Source of the DNA: AC-32 sp963813435
Lineage (GTDB): Bacteria > Actinomycetota > Thermoleophilia > Gaiellales > Gaiellaceae
Reading direction: 5' to 3'
Assembly: GCA_963813435.1 (NCBI GenBank)
Contig: CAWEYY010000003.1
Coordinates: 310,001-374,000 of the forward strand
DNA: 64,000 nt
This document shows positions 27,875 through 36,679 of the stretch, in pieces. Both the position numbers and the translations under genes were made by a program. Under the pieces are notes generated by a model that made no database searches, was not told the DNA's origin, and worked only from the letters and a program-made list of their open reading frames with translations. The stretch's first letter is position 1, and every line of letters begins with the position of its first letter.

Positions 27875-28921
27875 TCACGTCGTAGCAGTCTCGAGAGCGC
27901 GCTGCCGGTCGTCGGCGGCGAGCGCCTCCGTGAACTCGTCCAGCTCACCCTCGAGGATCTTGTCGAGCCGGTGCACCGTGAGATGGACGCGGTGGTCGGT
28001 GACCCGGTTCTCCGCGAAGTTGTACGTCCTGATCTTTTCCGCGCGCTGGCCCGAGCCGATCTGCGAGCGCCGCGTCTCCGCCTGCTCCGCCTGCTGGCGC
28101 TCCCGCTCGAGCTCGTACAGGCGCGCTCGGAGCACGCGGAACGCCTTCGTCTTGTTCTGGAGCTGCGACTTCTCGTCCTGCATCGAGACGACCAGCCCGG
28201 TCGGCAGGTGCGTCACCCGCACGGCCGAGTCGGTCGTGTTCACGCTCTGGCCGCCGGGCCCGGTCGAGCGGTAGACGTCGATCTTGAGCTCGTTCGGGTC
28301 GATCTCGACCTCGACCTCCTCGGCCTCGGGCATGACCGCGACGGTCGACGTCGACGTATGGATCCGCCCCTGTGACTCCGTCTCCGGGACGCGCTGCACG
28401 CGATGCGTGCCGCCCTCCCACTTGAAGATCGAGTAGGCGCCGTCGCCCTTCACCGCGAACACGATCTCCTTGAAACCGCCCGCCTCGTTCGGGCTCACGT
28501 TGAGCTCCTCGATGTTGAAACCGCGGCGTTCCGCGTAGCGCGTCAGCATCCGGAAGACATCGGCCGCCCAGAGCGCGGCCTCGTCGCCGCCGACTCCCTG
28601 GCGGACCTCGACGATCACGTCCTTGCGGTCCTCGGGGTCCGACTCGACGAGCGCGAGCCGCAGCTCCTCCTCGAGCCCGGCGAGTTGCTCCTCGAGCTCG
28701 GGCACCATCTCGCGCAGGTCGCCGTCGGCCCGGGCGGCCTCGAGGTCGTCGTGGACCTCGCGCCACTTCTCCGCCAGCCTGTGCGGCCCTTCGAGCTCCT
28801 TCAGGCGTCGCCCGACCGCCGCCGCCTCGCGGTGGTCGTTGTAGACGGCCGGGTCGCTCGCGCGCGCCTGCGTCTCCGCGTACGAGCGCTCGACCTCGTC
28901 GATGAGCTCCTCGATCGCCAC
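27875..28921 (-). CDS. prfA: Peptide chain release factor 1
   Basis: Terminates translation at UAA and UAG; 348 residues. The codon-recognition PxT motif is PET at residues 180-182 (class RF1, not the SPF of RF2), and the catalytic GGQ is at 223-225 in STGPGGQSVNTTDSAVRV. The GTG at 28921 has a TACGCT box six bases upstream, so a leaderless transcript is likely. Confidence 0.97.
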   Translation of the reverse strand: MAIEELIDEVERSYAETQARASDPAVYNDHREAAAVGRRLKELEGPHRLAEKWREVHDDLEAARADGDLREMVPELEEQLAGLEEELRLALVESDPEDRKDVIVEVRQGVGGDEAALWAADVFRMLTRYAERRGFNIEELNVSPNEAGGFKEIVFAVKGDGAYSIFKWEGGTHRVQRVPETESQGRIHTSTSTVAVMPEAEEVEVEIDPNELKIDVYRSTGPGGQSVNTTDSAVRVTHLPTGLVVSMQDEKSQLQNKTKAFRVLRARLYELERERQQAEQAETRRSQIGSGQRAEKIRTYNFAENRVTDHRVHLTVHRLDKILEGELDEFTEALAADDRQRALETATT

Positions 28922-28927
28922 CGGTCA

Positions 28928-28933
28928 AGCGTA
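28928..28933 (-). promoter_or_regulatory. -10 box (TACGCT) of prfA, leaderless type
   Basis: TACGCT (TANNNT class) on the minus strand, six bases before the prfA GTG. No ribosome binding site is present between them. The rest of the 186-bp gap to the divergent DUF2339 gene shows nothing I can name. Confidence 0.45.
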
Positions 28934-29107
28934 GCGGTGGAGGCCGGGGTTTACCCCGAGACGAAATGCGGACTTTTCCGAAGAAAAGAGGGCTCTCGAG
29001 GTCTACGGTCGACTCGATGGAATGCATTAGCGCCCCGTTAGAGGCCGGTCGCATGCTTCGGCGGATGCTCGACGACGGGATTCCATGGCTGCAAGCGAAC
29101 CGGATCG

Positions 29108-31557
29108 ATGCCTGAGCATGTCGGGAGGCGTTCGACCGGCAAGGAGAACGCGAACCTCGGCTTCGCGCTCTTGCTCCACTTCGGACTGGGGCTCGTCTGG
29201 CTGTTCGTCATCGGCAGCCTTTCCGGCAGCCTCGCAAGCATCTCCTTCGGCGAGTCGGGCGCAGTCGTGGTCGGCCTGCTCTGGGGACTCTGCGCAGCCC
29301 TGCTCTGGATCGTCGCGTCCGTCCGGATGGTTCGGGCGCGCTTCGAGCCGGGTCGCGTCTGGGCAACCTCGTTCGGCTGGTGGGGCCGAACCTTCGTGGC
29401 TCCGTATTTCCTCGTCCGCGAGTGGCGCGACCGGGCGCCCACGCCGCGGGTTGCCGACGCAGCTCCGGTGCCGATCGCCGCGGCTTCGGAGCCCGAGATG
29501 AGCGGGCCCGAGTTGGAAGCCCTGAATCGAAGGCTCGACGAGTTCGCGCTCCGTATCAAGGAGCTCGAGCGACAGGTCGCTGACCTCCGTGGTGTCGCCC
29601 GGCCCGCGGCCTCCGCGCCGACGGTCGCGGTCACGCTGCCTGCACCACCCGCCCCGATCCCCGCACCGGCCGCGCAACCTCCGCGTGCACCGACGCCGCC
29701 AACGGAGCGCCCGCGGATCCCCGCTCGCCCCGCACAGCCTCCGCGGCCGCCCGAGCCGTCGTGGTGGAGCGGTCTCACGATGGCCGACCTCTACAGCGCG
29801 AAGGTGCTCGCGTGGCTCGGCGGCGCCGTGATGCTGCTCGGGATCTTCTTCTTCTTCGTGCTCGCCGTGAACCGGGGTTGGATCGGCCCGGTCGCGCGCG
29901 TCTCGCTCGGAGCGTTGGCCTCGGCGATCGTCTTCTCCGCCGGGCTCTACCTGCACCGCCGGTTCGGGCCTGTGTACTCGGCCTACGCCGCGGTCGGCGT
30001 CGGCATCGCCGGCGGGTACGTGACCTTGCTCGCGGCTCGGCTCGACTACGACCTGGTCTCCGACTGGGCGGCGCTCTTCATCGCGGCCGCGATCGCCGGG
30101 GTCGCCCTCGCCGCCGCGGTCGCCTGGCCGTCGGAGCTGGTCGCCGGATTCGGGCTCGTCGGCGCCACGGTTGCGCCGGCCGCCGTGGGGCTGCAGAACG
30201 GCGAGCTGAGCGCGGCCGGGACAACGTTCGCCGCGGTTATGTTCGCGGTCACGGCGATCGTGGCCGTTCGCCTGGACTGGCAGCGGCTCCTGATCGCCGG
30301 GGTCGCCGCGAGCCTGCCGCAGGCTGCCGTGCTGGTCGCCCAGTCACACGCGACCGGGTGGGACGTCGTCGCGGTCGCAGGCGTCTTCTGGCCCTGAACC
30401 TGGCCTCCGCGCTCGCGCTCCAGATGCGGCGCCGGACAGCTGACCTCGCGGCCTTCCCTGCATCGCTCGTCCTGCTCAGCGCGTCGTTCGCGGGCGCGTC
30501 GAGCGTCGTGCTGTCCACGGGCAACGGCGAGGGCTGGGCGCTCGTGGTGATCGCCGCGGTCTACGGCGCGGCGGCGGCCGCGCTGTTCCCCCGGGCTCGT
30601 GACCGCGATGTGAGCGCGCTGCTCGCCGCGGCGGCGCTCGCGCTCGTGGCGTTCGGAGCGGCCGACCTCCTCTCCGGTCCCGCGCTCGCGATCCCTGGGC
30701 CGCCGAGGCAGCCGTGCTCTCGTGGCTTGCGCGCCGCATCCAGGAGTTCCGCTACCAGCTCGCATCGCTTGCCTATCTCGCCGCGGCTCTCGTCCAGGCG
30801 CTCGCCCTCGACGCGCCCCCACGGCAGCTGTACGAGGCAAGCCAGCATCCGGCGAGCGGCGCGCTGGCCCTCGTCGGAGTCGCCCTGGCCAGCGGAATCG
30901 TCGCCTACTACTGCCGACCCTGGAAGCGACCTGACCGCGGAGCGTCGGCTCCAGATCGCGTCTCTCGCATATCTCGCGCTGGCGGCCGGGCACGCGCTCG
31001 TGCTCGACTCGCCGCCCAGCCACTTCTTCGAGGCGACCAGGCATCCGGCGACTGGAGTCCCTGCCGTGCTGATCGTCGTCCTGGCGGCGGCCGCGGTTGC
31101 CTACCTCCTGCGGGCCGCCAAGCCGCGTGAGCGCGGCGACCGCCTGGACCGCGCGATCGAAGAGCGACAGGAGCGCTGGCGGCACGTGACGATCGCCGTC
31201 GCGACGATCCTCTTCCTCTACGCCGTCTCCCTCTCGATCCTCGGTCTCGCCGAAGAGATCGGGAACGGGAGCACCGCGGCCAGGTTCCACGGCGGACATG
31301 CCGCGGTCAGCGCCGTCTGGGGCCTGCTCGGCCTGGCCGCCCTCTACGTCGGGCTCCGCAAGGGCCTCGGCTGGCTGCAGGCAGTCGGCTTCGGACTCTT
31401 CGCGGTCAGCCTGGCGAAGATCTTCCTCTATGACCTCACGTTCCTGAGCTCGATCACGCGGGCGCTCTCGTTCCTCGCGGTCGGCGCCGTGCTGCTACTC
31501 GGCGGGTTCTTCGTGCAGCGGCTGGGAACGCAGCAGCGCGGCCGGCCCGCGGCCTGA
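29108..31557 (+). pseudogene. DUF2339 multispanning membrane protein gene, broken by three frameshifts
   Basis: An N-terminal part reads open to 30397: two helices, a coiled-coil (LNRRLDEFALRIKELERQVA), a Pro/Ala-rich linker and then the DUF2339 core (VLAWLGGAVMLLGIFFFFVL, then a series of Ala/Val/Leu helices). Family sequence continues in a second frame from about 30395 (LNLASALALQMRRRTADLAA), a third from about 30700 (AAVLSWLARRIQEFRYQLAS) and the second again from about 30925 to the stop at 31557. Two of the shifts look like one-base losses and one like a one-base gain. It could be a decayed gene or poor sequence. Function of DUF2339 proteins is unknown. It runs opposite to its neighbours. 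Confidence 0.75.
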
Positions 31558-31589
31558 CCTAGGGGCGTCTACACGAACCGCAATCCGGT

Positions 31590-31662
31590 TCGACCGGTCA
31601 ATTCCGGCGGACGCACGGGCAGAGCCTGCGCGTCCTGAGGTCGGCATCGCAAGCGACGCCTA
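31590..31662 (-). repeat. Dispersed two-hairpin repeat element, copy 7
   Basis: Minus orientation. Hairpin 1 is GGCGTCGCTTGCGATGCC, hairpin 2 is GGACGCGCAGGC/GCCCGTGCGTCC around TCT, the tail is TTGACCGGTCG. The TAA/TTAG boundary of the DUF1385 gene is at the element edge (stop codon at 31660-31662). Confidence 0.85.
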
Positions 31663-32571
31663 AGCCATGACCTCGACGCGCTGGGCAGCCTCCGGGCTGT
31701 CGTGCGCCTCGAGAGCCAGCACCTCGCGCAGCGCGCGAATCGAGACCTCGAGCTGGTCGAGCGTCGGCTCGCGCGTCGTCAGCCGCTGCAGCCAGAGACC
31801 TGGCGCGAGGAACGCCATCAGTACGCGGTTGTCCGTGTGCTTGCCGGCGAAGCGGATCAGCTCGTAGGCGATTCCGGCGATCACAGGGAGGAAGGCGATC
31901 CGCGTCACGATCAGCCAGTACCACGGCAGCCGGCCGAAGAACGCGAACACGAAGATCGCGATCACCATCACCCAGAGCAGGAACGCGGTCCCGCAGCGCG
32001 GGTGGATGAGGCTGAAGCGCTGCACCTTCTCCGGCTCGAGCTCCTCGCCCGCCTCGTAGGCATTGATCGCCTTGTGCTCGGCCGCGTGGTACTGGAAGAC
32101 CCGGCGCAGGTCGGGCAGGAGCGAGATCAGGAAGAGGTAGGCCACGAACACCGTGACCCGGATACAGCCCTCCACGATCACGAACCAGGTCCCGCTCGAG
32201 ATCGGGAGCAGATCGGCGAGCAGCGCGGGGCCGACCTTGAAGATCGAGATCGCGAAGCCGATCGCGATCAGGAATGCGAACACGAGCGCTCCGCGGGAGA
32301 GCTCGGTCTCTGCCTCCTCGTTCTCGTCGGCAGCCGCGTAGTTCGCGGAGATCGAGAGCGCGCGGAACCCGATCGCGAGCGATTCACCGAGCGCAATCAC
32401 ACCGCGCACGATCGGGAGCCGGAAGGCCCAGTGCCGCTTCATGACGGACTCGATCGGGCGGCAGACCTCGGCGATCTGCCCGTTCGGCTTTCGGACCGCG
32501 ACGGCCCAGTTCGAGGGCCCGCGCATCATCACGCCCTCGAGGACGGCCTGTCCTCCGATGGAAGCGGACAC
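31660..32571 (-). CDS. DUF1385 family membrane protein (YqhQ-like)
   Basis: A 303-residue membrane protein. The family N-terminus IGGQAVLEGVMMRGPSNWAV is unmistakable; further conserved parts are RHWAFRLPIVRGVIALGESL and the YHAAEHKAINAYEAGE and RCGTAFLLWVMVIAIFVFAF segments, with about five membrane helices. The biochemical role is not established. GTG at 32571. Lying beside rpmE and prfA is the usual context in Actinobacteria and Firmicutes. Confidence 0.88.
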   Translation of the reverse strand: MSASIGGQAVLEGVMMRGPSNWAVAVRKPNGQIAEVCRPIESVMKRHWAFRLPIVRGVIALGESLAIGFRALSISANYAAADENEEAETELSRGALVFAFLIAIGFAISIFKVGPALLADLLPISSGTWFVIVEGCIRVTVFVAYLFLISLLPDLRRVFQYHAAEHKAINAYEAGEELEPEKVQRFSLIHPRCGTAFLLWVMVIAIFVFAFFGRLPWYWLIVTRIAFLPVIAGIAYELIRFAGKHTDNRVLMAFLAPGLWLQRLTTREPTLDQLEVSIRALREVLALEAHDSPEAAQRVEVMA

Positions 32572-32577
32572 GGGTCT

Positions 32578-32640
32578 AAGGCGCTCGCTTGCGACGCCGA
32601 CCAGAAAGGTCGTGCCGGCTTTGCCGGCGCGGCCGTCCCA
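32578..32640. repeat. Degenerate relative of the dispersed repeat (hairpin 1 only)
   Basis: The stretch begins GGCGCTCGCTTGCGACGCC, close to hairpin 1, then has two other small inverted repeats (GACCAGAAAGGTC, GCCGGCTTTGCCGGC). The GACCGGTC tail is missing, so membership is uncertain. It lies between rpmE and the DUF1385 gene. Confidence 0.4.
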
Positions 32641-32676
32641 CGCACCGTCTGGACATCACCACTATTTCCGCTCCGA

Positions 32677-32702
32677 CCGAGAGAGTCTTCTAGCTCTCTC
32701 GG
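32677..32702 (-). other. Stem-loop spanning the rpmE stop codon
   Basis: CCGAGAGAG pairs perfectly with CTCTCTCGG around an 8-base loop that contains the rpmE TAG stop. No U-tract follows, so it is not a canonical terminator; it may protect or terminate the short rpmE message. Confidence 0.4.
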
Positions 32703-32908
32703 GGAGCGGCGGCCTTCTCGAGGCGGCGCTGGAAGCGCTCGACGCGGCCGCCAGAGTCGACGAGCTTCTGCTTGCCCGTGTAGAACGGATGGCAGGCCGA
32801 GCAGATCTCGACGTGCAGCTCGGGCTTCGTCGAGCGGGTCTGGAACTCGTTGCCGCAGGCGCAGCGAACGGTTGCCAGGACGTAATCGGGGTGGATGCCA
32901 GCCTTCAT
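32690..32908 (-). CDS. rpmE: Ribosomal protein L31 (zinc-binding form)
   Basis: A 72-residue ribosomal protein. It starts MKAGIHPDYVLATVRCACGN and carries the Zn-ribbon cysteines C16, C18, C36 and C39 (CACG...CSACHPFYTGKQKLVDS), marking the zinc-containing type. Its ATG overlaps the stop of the dehydratase gene (ATGA), an unusual upstream partner for rpmE. Confidence 0.96.
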   Translation of the reverse strand: MKAGIHPDYVLATVRCACGNEFQTRSTKPELHVEICSACHPFYTGKQKLVDSGGRVERFQRRLEKAAAPRES

Positions 32909-33831
32909 TCTCCGGCCAGGATAGCAACCGCCGTTTCGGTGGCGACGTTGCCCCCGGAGACGACCGCGACCGCGGTCTCGCCGGGGCTGAGCGGGACTTT
33001 CCCGGCCAGGAGGGCGGCGATCGCGGCAGCCCCTGCCGGCTCGGCCGCGAGCTTCGCCGTCCGGTAGCAGAAGCGCATCCCCTCCTTCAACTCGTCCTCG
33101 GTCACGAGCACGACCTGCTCGACGAGCTCGCGGCAGATCGCGAGGCAGTGCTCGCCGGCAAACGGCGGCGAGAGGCCGTCCGCGATCGAGTCCGGATTCA
33201 CCATGACGGGCTTTCCGGCGGCGAGGGCCTCGAACATCGCCCGCGAGAGCTCGGGCTCGACGCCGACCACGCGGCGGCCCTGCGCGGCAACTGCGATCCC
33301 CGAGATGAGGCCGCCGCCGCCGACCGGCACCACCAGCACGTCCGCGTCCGGGACGTCCTCGACGATCTCGAGCCCGACCGTCCCCTGGCCGGCGATCGTC
33401 AGCGGGTGGTCGAACGCGTGGACGAGCGTGCGGCCCGTCTCCTCCCGCAGCTCGGCCAGCCGCTCGAACGCCTCGGCCGGACCATCCGTCTCGAGATCAA
33501 CCTCGGCACCGTAGGCGCGCGTGGCCTCGATCTTCGCCTCGCTCGCGCCGCGCCACATGACGAGGAGCGCGTCGACGCCTTCCGTGCGCGCCCCCCAAGC
33601 CAGCGCCTGCGCGTGGTTGCCCGCCGAGATCGAGATCACGCCGCGCGCCCGCTGCTCGGGCGAGAGAGCCGCGAGGTTGGTCAGCACGCCGCGCGTCTTG
33701 AACGAGCCCGTCTTCTGGAAGAGCTCGGCCTTGAGGTGGACGCGCGCGCCGGTCAGCTCGGAGAGCGTCGCCGAGGTGAGCATCGGCGTCCGGTGCAGCC
33801 GCCCACCGATCGCCTCGCGCGCGGCGAGCAC
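32905..33831 (-). CDS. Threonine/serine dehydratase-like PLP enzyme (TdcB/IlvA catalytic type)
   Basis: A 308-residue fold-type II PLP enzyme, probably deaminating threonine or serine to the 2-oxo acid. The PLP lysine is in KTGSFKTRGVLTNL, followed by SAGNHAQALAWGA, the phosphate loop VPVGGGGLISGIA and the C-terminal VVSGGN. There is no regulatory ACT-like domain, so it resembles catabolic or biosynthetic short forms. The GTG at 33831 is the first plausible start, although the open frame extends upstream through a repeat region and the family usually has a few more residues. It is coupled to rpmE. Confidence 0.85.
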   Translation of the reverse strand: MLAAREAIGGRLHRTPMLTSATLSELTGARVHLKAELFQKTGSFKTRGVLTNLAALSPEQRARGVISISAGNHAQALAWGARTEGVDALLVMWRGASEAKIEATRAYGAEVDLETDGPAEAFERLAELREETGRTLVHAFDHPLTIAGQGTVGLEIVEDVPDADVLVVPVGGGGLISGIAVAAQGRRVVGVEPELSRAMFEALAAGKPVMVNPDSIADGLSPPFAGEHCLAICRELVEQVVLVTEDELKEGMRFCYRTAKLAAEPAGAAAIAALLAGKVPLSPGETAVAVVSGGNVATETAVAILAGE

Positions 33832-33846
33832 GTCGTCGGCGTGTCC

Positions 33847-33944
33847 CGGTGTCAGACACCGATACGGAAGTGTGACCGCGCAGCATCGAATCCCTGCTCA
33901 CGGCCGAGAACTTGCGGTGTCAGACACCGCATCAGAAGTGTCAC
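33847..33944. repeat. Pair of 30-bp direct repeats containing the palindrome GGTGTCAGACACC
   Basis: The palindrome is at 33848-33860 and again at 33916-33928. Each is followed by a similar stretch ending GAAGTGTGAC or GAAGTGTCAC, so the two units (33847-33876 and 33915-33944) are direct repeats 68 bp apart. They sit between the ETF dehydrogenase end and the dehydratase start. They resemble REP-type palindromes or paired operators. Confidence 0.6.
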
Positions 33945-33951
33945 GGAGTTG

Positions 33952-35620
33952 TCACGTCACCGTGTACTCGGGGCCGGAGCCCCCTTCGGGCGGCGTGAGC
34001 CGGCCGCCCTTGGCGGTGATCGCGCCGCACTGGACGCAGTTCGACGCCGTCACCTTCACCCCGCCCTCGACGGCCTCGTACACGTGCGCCGGGCACATGT
34101 TCTCCCAGAGCTTCGCGACCTCGGGCGGGACGTCGGTCCGGACGCGGATGTGGTTCGGCGCATCGTCCCGCGTCTTGTTGCCGCTCAGGAAGACCGACGA
34201 GAGCTTGTCGAACGTGAGCACGCCGTCTGCGGCGGGGTACGACTTCGCACGATCGGTGCTGAACAGCTCCTGGTCCGCGTCGCGCTCGGTCTGCGCGTCG
34301 CCCGGCGGGAACTTGCCCCGCGTCGCCGTCGCCGCGCTCGCCATCGCGCCCCCGAGCCAGAGGCCGCGCCCGAAGGCTGGCCGCATGTTCCGGACGCGCT
34401 TGAGGTCCTCCCAGACGAAGCTCTCCTGCAGCGACGTCGTCGTAGCGCGCGAGCGCTCCACCACGCGACGGCGTCTCGCCGCGCTGCAGCGACGCAAACG
34501 CCGCCTCGGCCGCGAGCCGTCCCGACTCGACGGCGTAGTGGATGCCCTTGAGCGCGGGCACGTTCACGAGCCCCGCGCCGTCCCCGCAGATCAGCAGCCC
34601 GGGCGCGTGCAGCCGCTTCGGCAGCGAGAGGAAGCCGCCCTCGGGGATCGTCTTGGCGCCCCACGCGACCCGCTCGCCGCCCTCGAGGATCTTCCGGACG
34701 AGCGGGTGGGTCTTCAGCTCCTGAAGCAGGTCGTGCACCGAGAGCTCGACGTCGCGGTAGTCGAGGCCGACGACCATCCCGAGCGTGACCATGTCGGCGC
34801 CCATCGGGTAGATGAACGAGCCGCCGAACTCGCGGTAGCGCTTGCCGCCGCGCAGCGGCCAGCCCAGGGTGTGGATCACGTGGTCGAGCGGCTTCTGGAC
34901 GCGCCAGACCTCCTTCACGCCGAGCGCCCAGACCTGTGGGTTCTCGCCCTCGAGCCCGAAGCGGTCGAGCGCGACACCGGTCAGGTGGCCCTGGGTGCCT
35001 TCGGCGAGAACGGTGACCCGGGCGAGCACGTCCGAGCCGGGCTCGAAGTTCGACAGCTCCTCCCCGCTCCGGCCGCGGCCCCGGTCGCCGGTCTGCACCC
35101 CGCGGACGCGCCCGTCGGCGACGAGCAGCTTCGACGCCGCGGTCTCGGGCAGGATCGTCGCCCCCGCCTCCTCGGCCTGCTCGGCGAGCCAGCGCCCGAG
35201 CTGCGAGAGCGAGGCGACGTAGTTGCCGCGGTTGCGCATCGTCGGCGGCGCCGGGATCCGCATCGCGCGCCTCGGAGTGAGGAAGTACACCGACTCGTGC
35301 TCGACCCGCCCGAGGAACGGCATCGCGTCCGTCCGAACCCGCCCGTTGAAGAGGGCCCGCAGCGAGACCGGGTTCACGACCGCGCCCGAGAGCAGGTGCG
35401 ACCCGGGCTGCTTGCCCTTCTCGAGCACAGCGACCGGCACGTCGCCCAGCCGCTCGGCCATGTCCGGCGCGTCCTCGAGCAGCTGGCCGAGGCGGATCGC
35501 GCACGCGAGCCCCGCAGGCCCGGCGCCGACGACCAGGATCCCGACCTCGATCTCGGGCTCGCCCGGCGCGGCCACGAACTCCGAGGAGTCGAATGGCGGG
35601 CTGTAGTCGGACGGCTTCAT
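33952..35620 (-). CDS. Electron transfer flavoprotein-quinone oxidoreductase (FixC/ETF-QO type), one frameshift
   Basis: Passes electrons from ETF to the quinone pool. The FAD-binding LVVGAGPAGLACAIRLGQLL is near the N-terminus, with LLICGDGAGLVNVPALKGIH later. After LARYDD the frame must drop one base near 34433-34441 to reach SLQESFVWEDLKRVRNMRPA and the Fe-S end MCPAHVYEAVEGG, NCVQCGAITAKGG. In the classic enzyme four Cys bind the 4Fe-4S cluster (CPA, then CxxCxxC); only three are present here, and the fourth position is Ile. ATG at 35620 overlaps the etfA stop. Part of an etfB-etfA-etfQO unit. Confidence 0.87.
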
Positions 35621-36579
35621 GCGGCTCTGCGCGCCCGGACGAGCTCGGTCAGCCTGGGAACGATCTCGTGCAGGTCGCCGACGACACCGAGGTCGGCGTA
35701 CTCGAAGATCGGCGCGTTCGGGTCCTTGTTGATCGCGACGATCAGACCCGAGCTCTGCATGCCGACCTTGTGCTGGATCGCGCCCGAGATCCCGCAGGCG
35801 ATGTAGAGCTTCGGCGCGACCGTCTTGCCCGTCTGGCCGACCTGTGCCGCGTACGGGTACCAGCCGGCGTCGACCACGGCGCGGGTCGCCGCGACGGCCC
35901 CGCCGAGCGCCTTGGCCAGTTCCTCGACGAGCGCGAAGTTCTCCGGGCCGCCGAGCCCTCGCCCGCCGGCGACGATGATGTCCGCGTCCTCGATCGACGG
36001 ACCCTCGCTGTCCTCGTGCGCCTGCTCGAGCATCGTCGCCGCGAGCGAGAAGCCCTCGAGCTGCGGCTCGACCCTCACGAGCTCGGCGCTGCCGCCGCTC
36101 TCGGCCGGCTCGAACGTGCCCGACCGGATCAGCGCGAGGCGCGGCTCCGCGCTCCAGCCGACGTCCACGTAGACGGAGTCGCCGAGCGCCGGTCGCTTTC
36201 CGACCAGCTTGCCGTCCTGCTCGACCAGGTCGGTCAGGTCCCAGTTGAGGCCCGCGTCGAGCCGTGCGGCCAGCCCCGCGGCCACGTCGGCCGAGAGCAC
36301 GGTCGCCGCGAAGACCACCGTGTCGAAACCGCCGTCCCGGACGAGTTTCGCGAGCACGTCCACGCGAGGCTGTGGCAGCGGCGCCTCGAGCCGCGCGTCC
36401 TCGGCAACGTGGACGCGGGCCGCGCCGTAGCGCCCCGCGTCGGCCGCGAGCCCTTCCACGCCCGAGCCGATCAGGACCGCGTCGACCTCGCCGCCCAGCG
36501 AGGCCGCCTTCGCCAGGACGCCGAGCGAGTCCTTCTGCAGCGCGCCCGCGTGGTCCTCGAGGAACACCAGGGTCTTCAC
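35617..36579 (-). CDS. etfA: Electron transfer flavoprotein alpha subunit
   Basis: A 320-residue FAD-binding subunit. GTG at 36579 is chosen because the family begins KTLVFLEDHAGALQKDSLG; an earlier in-frame start would run into the repeat element. The C-terminal FAD domain shows YIACGISGAIQHKVGMQSSG and IVAINKDPNAPIFEYADLG. CAGGAG lies about nine bases upstream. Coupled to the quinone oxidoreductase by ATGA. Confidence 0.95.
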   Translation of the reverse strand: MKTLVFLEDHAGALQKDSLGVLAKAASLGGEVDAVLIGSGVEGLAADAGRYGAARVHVAEDARLEAPLPQPRVDVLAKLVRDGGFDTVVFAATVLSADVAAGLAARLDAGLNWDLTDLVEQDGKLVGKRPALGDSVYVDVGWSAEPRLALIRSGTFEPAESGGSAELVRVEPQLEGFSLAATMLEQAHEDSEGPSIEDADIIVAGGRGLGGPENFALVEELAKALGGAVAATRAVVDAGWYPYAAQVGQTGKTVAPKLYIACGISGAIQHKVGMQSSGLIVAINKDPNAPIFEYADLGVVGDLHEIVPRLTELVRARRAA

Positions 36580-36605
36580 AGCGGGATCTCCTGCCTGTAA
36601 AGGCA

Positions 36606-36679
36606 TCGACCGGTCGTTTCAGACGGGCGCACGGGCACAGCCCGCGCGCCCTGAGGTCGGCACCGCAAGCGGCGCCTCA
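36606..36679 (-). repeat. Dispersed two-hairpin repeat element, copy 8
   Basis: Minus orientation between etfB and etfA. Hairpin 1 is GGCGCCGCTTGCGGTGCC as in copy 1; hairpin 2 is GGGCGCGCGGGC/GCCCGTGCGCCC around TGT; the tail is ACGACCGGTCGA. It begins at the etfB stop codon (36677-36679). Confidence 0.85.

Noticed and set aside
28940..29000. Possible terminator around the AAAAG/CTTTT stretch between prfA and the DUF2339 gene
   Set aside because: Both flanking genes point away from this gap, so no transcript ends here, and the stem is short.
27945..29054. 369-codon minus-strand frame overlapping prfA
   Set aside because: Arg-rich shadow frame of release factor 1; no domain.
30046..31299. 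Minus-strand frame of 417 codons within the DUF2339 region, as an alternative gene
   Set aside because: Composition is typical of shadow frames, and the plus strand shows recognisable DUF2339 membrane segments despite frameshifts.
31702..34551. 949-codon plus-strand open frame across DUF1385, rpmE and the dehydratase
   Set aside because: It is the shadow of several clear minus-strand genes and its product is low-complexity Arg/Leu/Glu sequence.
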